A DNA stretch of 64,000 nt. It comes from Vermamoeba vermiformis. Its lineage: Eukaryota > Tubulinea > Echinamoebida. The translations under genes were made by a program, and so were the position numbers. The notes beneath the pieces are model-generated. The model saw only the letters and a list, made by a program, of their open reading frames with translations. It ran no database searches and was not told the DNA's origin. Location of the stretch: the NCBI GenBank assembly GCA_045837725.1, contig JBEWZL010000239.1, forward strand, positions 1 to 64,000, read 5' to 3'. Below are positions 57,757 through 64,000 of the stretch, piece by piece (position 1 is the stretch's first letter; each line of letters starts with the position of its first letter).

Positions 57757-59696
57757 ATGCAACGCATTACCGCACTAGTTGTTGTCTTGGTAGCCCTGTT
57801 GGGTTATACCATTGCCACTCAAGAGCAAGCTCCGAAGTGGACTCCTCCAAGCCCTGCAACCAATCCAAACGTAGTCTTTGTAGAAACTTTTGATAATAAT
57901 TGGTCCGACCGATGGACAGTCTCTAAAGACCCCAAATTCACTGGTAAGAAAATTATTCAGCATTGAGAGAGGACACGTCATCTGGATCGATAATTATTTC
58001 CAATATTTTGAATTATTGGTATTAATTAAAATTTAGGTAAGTGGGAAGTTAGACAAGGAGACGCACCCTACGGCGTCGCTGGAAGTGAAGGCCTCGTTGT
58101 TTCCACACCCGCCGCTCATCACGGAATTGTTACTAAGTTCCCCAAGGTGTTGCACAATGAAAACAAAGACCTGGTCGTTCAGTAAGAGTGTCATAATAAT
58201 TATTTCTTTTTCTAATTTTTCGTAGATTCGAGTTCAGAAGCCAAAAGTTTTTGGATTGCGGGGGTGGATACATCAAGTTGTTGAGAGCCGACGCGGTACC
58301 CGAAAACCTCGAGAACTTCGCCGCTGATACTCCTTACACCATTATGTTTGGTCCTGATAAGTGTGGTTCCACCAACAAGGTTCGTTTTCTCAATTTTGAT
58401 TGAATATTCTTGCTGTACAAAAGTATTCTTTTGTGGCTCGCCAAACTGACTTACTGACTGTATTCCCAACCTCTTAGATTCACTTCATCTTCAACCACCA
58501 AAGCCCTGTCACCAAGAACTACGAAGAGAAGCACTTCATTGACGCTCCTCAATGGAAGAACGACAAGATGACTCACTTGTACACCCTCGAAGTTCGCAAG
58601 GACAACTCTGTCTTCTTGTACATCGACCGCGAGCTCGTTAAGAATGGCACCTTGCTCTCTTCCTTCAAGCCTCCTGTTAACCCTCCTAAGGAGATTGATG
58701 ACCCCACTGACTCTAAGCCCGCCGATTGGGTTGACGAAGAGACGTAAGTTACATGTTAGTTGATTGGCGCGAGTAATTACTAACTGGTGCGTAGTATTGC
58801 TGACCCCGAAGCCAAGAAGCCCGATGATTGGGATGAGGATGCACCCGCTGAGATTGATGACCCCAACGATAAGAAGCCTGAAGGCTGGTTGGACAACGAA
58901 CCCGCCGAAATCCCCGACCCTGAGGCTCAGAAGCCTGCTGACTGGAACGACGAAGAAGACGGTGAATGGGAGGCTGTTACTATTCCTAACCCTGAGTGCG
59001 AGGAAATCGGCTGCGGTGAATGGAAACCTGCCCGTATTGCCAACCCTGCCTACAAGGGCAAGTGGATTGCTCCTCGCATTCCCAACCCCGCTTACAAGGG
59101 TCCTTGGAAGGCTCGTCAAATCCCCAACCCCGAGTTCTTCGAGGACTTGCACCCTCACAACTTTTTGGATATTGGTGGTCTTGGTATTGAGTTGTGGACT
59201 GTCACTGACGGTCAAATGTTCTCCAACATCATCATTACTCATGATAAGGCTATTGCCGACGAGTTCGCCGAGCACACTTTTGTTCCAAGACACGAGCAAG
59301 AGTTGAAGATCCTAGAGGAAGAGAACGCTGTAAGTTAGCTCGATGAACGTGTCGCTCGAGTCTGTGACTAACCTGTTTATGCAGAAAAACCAACCTAGCG
59401 CCGTCACTCAAGCCTTGACTTGGGTCACTAAGACCCTTGAATCCCTTCAACACAACCCTCTCGCTCTTGGTGGTGTCGGTGTTGCTCTTGGTGTCATCCC
59501 CGTTATCTTGTACTTCGCTTGCCGTAGCAGCAAATCTGATGAGCCTACTGGCGAAAGAATTGGCGAGAAGAAGGAAGAGAAGGAGACCAAGAAAGAGGAG
59601 GGGTCTAAGGACAAAAAAGAAGAAGACGACAAGGAAGTTAAAGAAGAGAAAAAGACTCCTGCCAAGTCAGGCACTCGTCGCCGCTTGGACAACTAA
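57757..59696 (+). CDS. CANX: Calnexin, ER lectin chaperone
   Basis: Six exons (57757-57943, 58037-58181, 58226-58379, 58478-58743, 58795-59329, 59385-59696) give 532 residues. A signal peptide ([20 protein letters not shown]) is followed by the lectin domain ([34 protein letters not shown]). The Pro-rich arm has repeats of the types DPxxxKPxDWDE and GEWKPxRIxNPx[23 protein letters not shown] is a membrane helix, and a Lys/Glu-rich cytosolic tail ends RRRLDN. It binds monoglucosylated N-glycans and retains unfolded glycoproteins in the ER. Cysteines for the lectin-domain disulphide are present. Strong codon bias (CTC, GGT, AAG) suggests high expression. Confidence 0.96.
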
Positions 59697-60277
59697 TGTC
59701 TGAATTTACCTTGTTAATAAAAACGATCTGATTTTAATTATTAATAACGGTTAATTTCGCAGTTGTGCGCCTTAGCTAAAGCAGTGTCGCTGTGTTGAAT
59801 TTTATATAGGGGTATGCACGTTTGAGTAATTATTAAGCGAAACGCTAAGCTTAACGTCTTGTGAGCGGATCATCCGCAACAACATCCGTTGTTACGTGTG
59901 ATAGCAATTATAACTGACCTACAAGTGACACCACCGTAGAAATAACCTTTTGTAGTGCTCGAGAAGATCATAAACGCGAAAGAAAGCCAAGGCGAGTTGT
60001 TTCTGATTTTGGGCAAAAAAACTGGCCAAAATCTTTGGGCCGAATTTTTCCACGACCGACTTTTTGCCTCTTGTTTCGTAATCCTTCCTTCCCTATCTTC
60101 GCACCAGAAGCACCAAAGGTGATTATCGTTACAACGTGGATTGACAATTAATAATTATAATAACGAGGATTATCGTAATTAACATGCAATCAACAATACT
60201 GCATCATTAATCTAACATCTAAAATAATTATAATTATCTAATAATTATTTTGGTTAGGTTTATCTTCACAATATAAA
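59697..60277. other. Long upstream region of the S15A gene
   Basis: This 581-bp region follows calnexin and precedes ribosomal protein S15A on the same strand. A pyrimidine-rich run near 60063-60105 could mark a transcription start. I find no coding exon or RNA gene in it. Confidence 0.5.
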
Positions 60278-60954
60278 ATGGTTCGCATCGGAGTTTTGGC
60301 TGACTGCTTGAAGTCCATCACTAACGCTGAGAAGCGCGGCAAGCGCCAAGTTTTGATCAGACCCTCTTCCAAGGTCGTTATTAAATTCTTGCAAGTCATG
60401 CAAAAGCACGGTATGTATTATTAATGATTAATATGCATTAATGGCAGTAGGGACAATGAATATTGTCAAATTATAAAGACGACAGAAAAATATTTATTAA
60501 TTATTGAGGTCGAATCCCGTTATTAATTGTAATACTCAGGTTACATTGGCGAATTCGAAATTGTTGATGACCACAGATCCGGCAAAATTGTTGTTAACTT
60601 GCTCGGTCGTTTGAACAAGTGCGCCGTTATCAGCCCTCGCTTTGATATCAAGAAAGACGAGATGGAGAAGTGGGAAAACAACCTCTTGCCCTCCCGTCAA
60701 TTCGGTTTCCTCGTTTTGACTACCTCTTACGGCATTATGGACAACAAGGAAGCCCACAAGAGAGGCACTGGTGGCAAGGTAAGATCACATCCCAGATTAT
60801 TTTTCAATTTTATTTTGTTTAGCTGTTGAACTATCCTTTTACGATTATGATCGGCATTAATTGCCACCATTTGATGGCTTTTTTCTTCTACAAATATCTT
60901 GGACAATTTTTCTGACGATCTTTTTTCATCCAGATCCTTGGTTTCTTCTACTAA
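60278..60954 (+). CDS. RPS15A: 40S ribosomal protein S15A (uS8)
   Basis: Three exons (60278-60410, 60540-60778, 60934-60954) give 130 residues, the same length as in animals and yeast. [53 protein letters not shown] and [15 protein letters not shown] are close to universal. The last exon has only seven codons including the stop (ILGFFY). The 155-nt intron before it is longer than most in this window. The protein binds 18S rRNA in the small subunit. Confidence 0.97.
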
Positions 60955-61547
60955 GCAGTCGATTGTGAAGTAAAGACCTAAAATAAAAAATGTATGAAAC
61001 GACCGAATAAATAACAAAAATTAAAAAAAAATCAGTTTGGATTATGCGTACGCCATCCACCCGTGCTTCTTTTACAAACAGATACAACATTCGAGTAAAC
61101 AATGAATCTTTTGTGCTGCACCATCGGCTCTCGGCCTGGGCTCTAGGATAGTGCGCAGCAACTGTAGCTAGGCACGTGGTCTGTCTTCTGGGAATTTCTC
61201 GTTCATCTGCTTTTGTTTGTTCAGGCTTTTGTTGCTTACCACAACTCTGAACGCAACGCTATTTATAATATAAAATGAGCGAGGATACTGCAGTGATTAG
61301 GACAGGTAATTATCCAGTCGGATTGACAACTTGCCAGGTTTTGGATCGATAAAAATTGACCAAACACTCTAAATAATATTATAAAAAATACTACTAGTTC
61401 ATGCATTGTGAGTTATTAATAAATTAGTTCTAATTTTGTTATTTTAAATTGTTATGGCGGGCATAATTTTAAAAATCAGAACTTGGCCTCATTTTACATT
61501 AATACTCACTATCTAATATGCTTGCTTATTTTTCAGATTTTCAATAA
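60955..61547 (+). other. Upstream region of the FxxA-repeat gene, with a probable leader intron and uORF
   Basis: An ATGAGCGAG at 61275 opens a short frame that reaches a GTAATT donor at about 61306. An acceptor (TTTTTCAG) lies just before 61538. Splicing these would make a 13-residue upstream frame ending in TAA, immediately before the main ATGAGCGAG at 61548. The rest of the stretch has no supported gene. Confidence 0.45.
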
Positions 61548-64000
61548 ATGAGCGAGACCAAGAAAGACAGCGTGGCACCCCTGTCGGAATGCTCGACATT
61601 TACCAACTTGCTGGCGTCAGTATTGAGCACGCCAATCAAGAAGCGTCATTTAGAAGATAATGAAGACGAGCACAGCCCAAAACGACAGAAAAAAGAGCAC
61701 TCCCCGAACCCTTCTCTATCAGCAGATATTCACAACAATGCAGACGAAGCAATTAACAAGAGTGCTTCAGCAAGTGTGATGAACGGCAGTGAGCCCGATG
61801 AAGAGCTGTTTTCATCCGCGAAGAAGCTGTTGGACACTTCAATTGGTGTTGACAGTGAGAGTGCGAGACAAGATGACAGCGACGATTTATTTAACAAAGT
61901 AAACAGAGCCGATTCTTTTGTCGTTAAAAAGACGGAAGATGAAGCACGCAGCAAAATTTTTTCAGACTTGATGGAAACTGACGAGCCCATGACGACTCAC
62001 ACCCGAGAAGAAAAGAATGATGACGACGAGCCATTATTTACCTCAGCGAGGCTTGTCAAAGAGCCTGATGAAGAGCCTATGTTCACCTCCGCGAAGAAGC
62101 TCTTGCATTCAAGTAAAAAGAGCCCCGATGTTCAATTCAGAACGGCAAAGAATGTGGCTCGAGATAATGCCGATGATGAACCTCTGTTTGCCTCTGCAAA
62201 GTCACGCATGAACGAAGAGACTGAATCGAGTGAGCCGGTATTTAGTTCTGCGAAGAAGATGGTATCGAATACAGCTCAAGACGGGGCACCTAGAAGGCGT
62301 GTCAAGATTGGAGACAAACCTCTCAAAGGCAAGAAAGTTAACATCAGCGATCTATTCGAGGATGACGATGCAACGTCAAACATAGACGAGCCGAAAGGGG
62401 CCTTGTCCACGCGTACAATCGAGGAGCCTTTCTTCCGTTCCGCGAAGAGTTTGCCGAAAGACAACGATGAACCGACCTTTTCTTCTGCCAAGCGTTTGCT
62501 CGAGGAGGAGAAGGAAGTGGGGTTTACTACAGCGAGCAAAGCCCGGGAAGAAGAACCCTTATTTACATCAGCAAAGCAGCTGATGCGAGGGGAGAGCGCC
62601 GACAAGCCTCCTGTCAAGGCCACCTCTGCGCAGAAGAGAGTTATCATCAAGGGTCCTCCGTTGAAGAAGGCGAAGATAAGCGCTATATTTGACGACGACG
62701 AGGATGCTCCCGAGACATCTACAACGGCTGAGTTTTCTTTTGGAAAGAAGGCCAACAATGACGCGGGTCAGAAGTCCAGCCCTGAGTCCGATATAACCCA
62801 CTCTGAAGAGAAGAAAAGCCGTATGAGTAGCATATTTGACAGTGACGAGGAGGACGGAGGTGACAGCAAAAAAGAGTCTGATGAAGATCTGCTGGCCAAA
62901 TACGGCGGATTTACCAACTTTGCAACCGGCAAGAGCACCACGAATATTCTCAAGGACAAGAAGAACATAGCCAAGGCGCAGAAGGTACTCGGAGACGTCG
63001 CCGAAAAGAAGGCTAAACTCAGCCGGATCTTTGATGACGAGGACGACGAGCCTGAGGAGGGCACCAAAAAGGAGTCCGACGAAGACTTGCTCGAGAAGTA
63101 TGGCGGCTTTACGAATTTTGCCACCGGCAAGAGTACCACCAATATTTTGAAGAACAAGAGCAACATAGCTAAAGCGCAGAAGGTTCTCGTTGACGACAGC
63201 GAGAAGAAGGCAAAACTGGGTCGTATTTTTGATGACGAGGATGACGAGCCTGGAGATGCCAAGAAAGAGTCCGACGAGGACCTGCTCGAAAAGTATGGAG
63301 GCTTCACTAACTTCGCTACGGGCAAGAGTACAACCAATATCCTGAAGAATAAGACAAATCTTTCGAAAGCACAAAATGTTCTTGGCGACAACAGCGAGAA
63401 TAAGGCCAGACTGAGCCGCATCTTTGCCGACGAGGACGACGAAGAGAACAAAGTTGATGACAATCCGAACAAAGAAACTGACGAAGACTTGCTCGAGAAG
63501 TACGGAGGCTTCACGAATTTCGCCACCGGCAAAAATGAGACGAACATTCTGAAGAAAAAAGACAGTCTGAACACAGCCCAAAAGATGTTAGGCACTGCTG
63601 ATGAGAAGAAGTCTCGATTGAGTAGGATATTCGACGACGAAGAAGACGAGGGCCTGCCAAAGGAGAACGACGAAGACCTGTTGGCGAAGTTTGGTGGATT
63701 TCAGAATATGGCCACTAAACAGCCGATGAAGCCGCCTGCTAATAAGGAGAGTGTGTCACGTGTCAATGCAATCTTCGATGAGAAGGGTGACGACGAAGAG
63801 GCTCTCGAGAAAGCGTTCGCAAAGAGACGCGAGCAGGCAGCCAAGCAACGTGTTCAAAAGCGACAACCAGCTGCTCCGCTTAATCCGCTCGAGAAGGGCA
63901 AGAGACCGTTCGTCAAGCCTCGAGCGACAGTTACTCCGAACAAACCTCCGGTGGCCAAGCCAGTGCCTGACGTGCCCTTGGCCTCATCTCAGGACGATCA
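61548..64000 (+). CDS. BRCA2-like protein with FxxA and BRC-like repeats (5' part)
   Basis: One uninterrupted frame of 817 codons runs off the window end. The first half carries about ten FxxA motifs in acidic context: EELFSSAKKLL, EPLFTSARLV, EPMFTSAKKLL, FRTAKNV, EPLFASAK, EPVFSSAKKM, EPFFRSAK, EPTFSSAKRLL, FTTASK and EPLFTSAKQL. The second half has four copies plus a partial fifth of a ~67-residue unit: DEDLLEKYGGFTNFATGKST, then a helix with KAQKVL, then RIFDDEDDE. FxxA plus an ATGK turn and a KAxxVL helix resemble BRC repeats, which bind RAD51. The unit is longer than a classic BRC motif, so an acidic endosomal adaptor of FAM21 type is the main alternative. The DNA-binding part, if any, lies beyond 64000. 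Confidence 0.5.
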   Translation, partial: MSETKKDSVAPLSECSTFTNLLASVLSTPIKKRHLEDNEDEHSPKRQKKEHSPNPSLSADIHNNADEAINKSASASVMNGSEPDEELFSSAKKLLDTSIGVDSESARQDDSDDLFNKVNRADSFVVKKTEDEARSKIFSDLMETDEPMTTHTREEKNDDDEPLFTSARLVKEPDEEPMFTSAKKLLHSSKKSPDVQFRTAKNVARDNADDEPLFASAKSRMNEETESSEPVFSSAKKMVSNTAQDGAPRRRVKIGDKPLKGKKVNISDLFEDDDATSNIDEPKGALSTRTIEEPFFRSAKSLPKDNDEPTFSSAKRLLEEEKEVGFTTASKAREEEPLFTSAKQLMRGESADKPPVKATSAQKRVIIKGPPLKKAKISAIFDDDEDAPETSTTAEFSFGKKANNDAGQKSSPESDITHSEEKKSRMSSIFDSDEEDGGDSKKESDEDLLAKYGGFTNFATGKSTTNILKDKKNIAKAQKVLGDVAEKKAKLSRIFDDEDDEPEEGTKKESDEDLLEKYGGFTNFATGKSTTNILKNKSNIAKAQKVLVDDSEKKAKLGRIFDDEDDEPGDAKKESDEDLLEKYGGFTNFATGKSTTNILKNKTNLSKAQNVLGDNSENKARLSRIFADEDDEENKVDDNPNKETDEDLLEKYGGFTNFATGKNETNILKKKDSLNTAQKMLGTADEKKSRLSRIFDDEEDEGLPKENDEDLLAKFGGFQNMATKQPMKPPANKESVSRVNAIFDEKGDDEEALEKAFAKRREQAAKQRVQKRQPAAPLNPLEKGKRPFVKPRATVTPNKPPVAKPVPDVPLASSQDD

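Noticed and set aside
59697-60277. tRNA or snoRNA gene in the S15A upstream region
   Set aside because: I looked for A/B boxes, a cloverleaf and C/D boxes and saw none that hold together.
62276-63595. Long minus-strand frames of up to 337 codons opposite the repeat gene
   Set aside because: They mirror the acidic, repeated plus-strand codons (GAC/GAG antisense gives Val/Leu/Phe) and share its period, so they are shadows.

Overview
This is a compact nuclear eukaryotic window. It holds 22 recognisable or well-supported protein genes on both strands. They are cut by many short introns (mostly about 45-70 nt, GT-AG with CTAAC-like branch points, plus some GC-AG introns) and are often only tens to a few hundred bases apart. 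Asparagine-rich stretches, GABA-B-type receptor architecture, TBCK, PAN3, OGFR-domain and TBL2 homologues suggest a free-living protist, perhaps an amoeboid one. The lineage cannot be fixed from the sequence alone. All exon models were built by reading splice sites and frames by hand. Where exons are listed, their lengths add up to a whole number of codons unless stated otherwise.

Layout. 1-2540: gene-poor DNA with an array of 14 short palindromes at exact 43-bp spacing. 2539-12945 (minus): a phytanoyl-CoA-dioxygenase-like enzyme, a class C GPCR with a beta-helix-like ectodomain, SLX4 and mitochondrial GatC. 13064-14837 (plus): an FAD amine oxidase, convergent with an RRM-like/zinc-knuckle/F-box/LRR gene (14847-16940). 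17096-21425 (plus): TBL2 and AIF. 21499-25013 (plus) and 31115-34650 (minus): an inverted pair of F-box/LRR paralogues, enclosing a 1038-residue multi-pass membrane protein of unknown role and an OGFR-domain gene. 34894-37868: PAN3 (minus). 38083-39893: GPN2 (plus). 40307-44162: a RasGEF (plus). 44527-46486: a sterol-glucosyltransferase-like enzyme (plus). 46520-50816: TBCK (minus). 51190-51844: RMI2 (plus). 51919-55658: a membrane-anchored penicillin-acylase family hydrolase (minus). 55765-57611: WDR55 (minus). 57757-59696: calnexin (plus). 60278-60954: ribosomal protein S15A/uS8 (plus). 61548-64000: a BRCA2-like FxxA/BRC-repeat protein, cut by the window end.

The genes do not form one pathway, but several share themes: genome maintenance (SLX4, RMI2, the BRCA2-like protein), RNA and ribosome work (PAN3, WDR55, S15A, GatC), signalling (class C GPCR, RasGEF, TBCK) and probable ubiquitin-ligase adaptors (three F-box/LRR genes). 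Divergent pairs share very short promoters (GatC/oxidase, F-box-LRR/TBL2, membrane protein/OGFR, PAN3/GPN2, WDR55/calnexin). The most unusual items are the palindrome array, the beta-helix GPCR, the RRM-like/zinc-knuckle/F-box/LRR fusion, the inverted paralogue pair with near-identical patches, and the BRC-like repeat gene.
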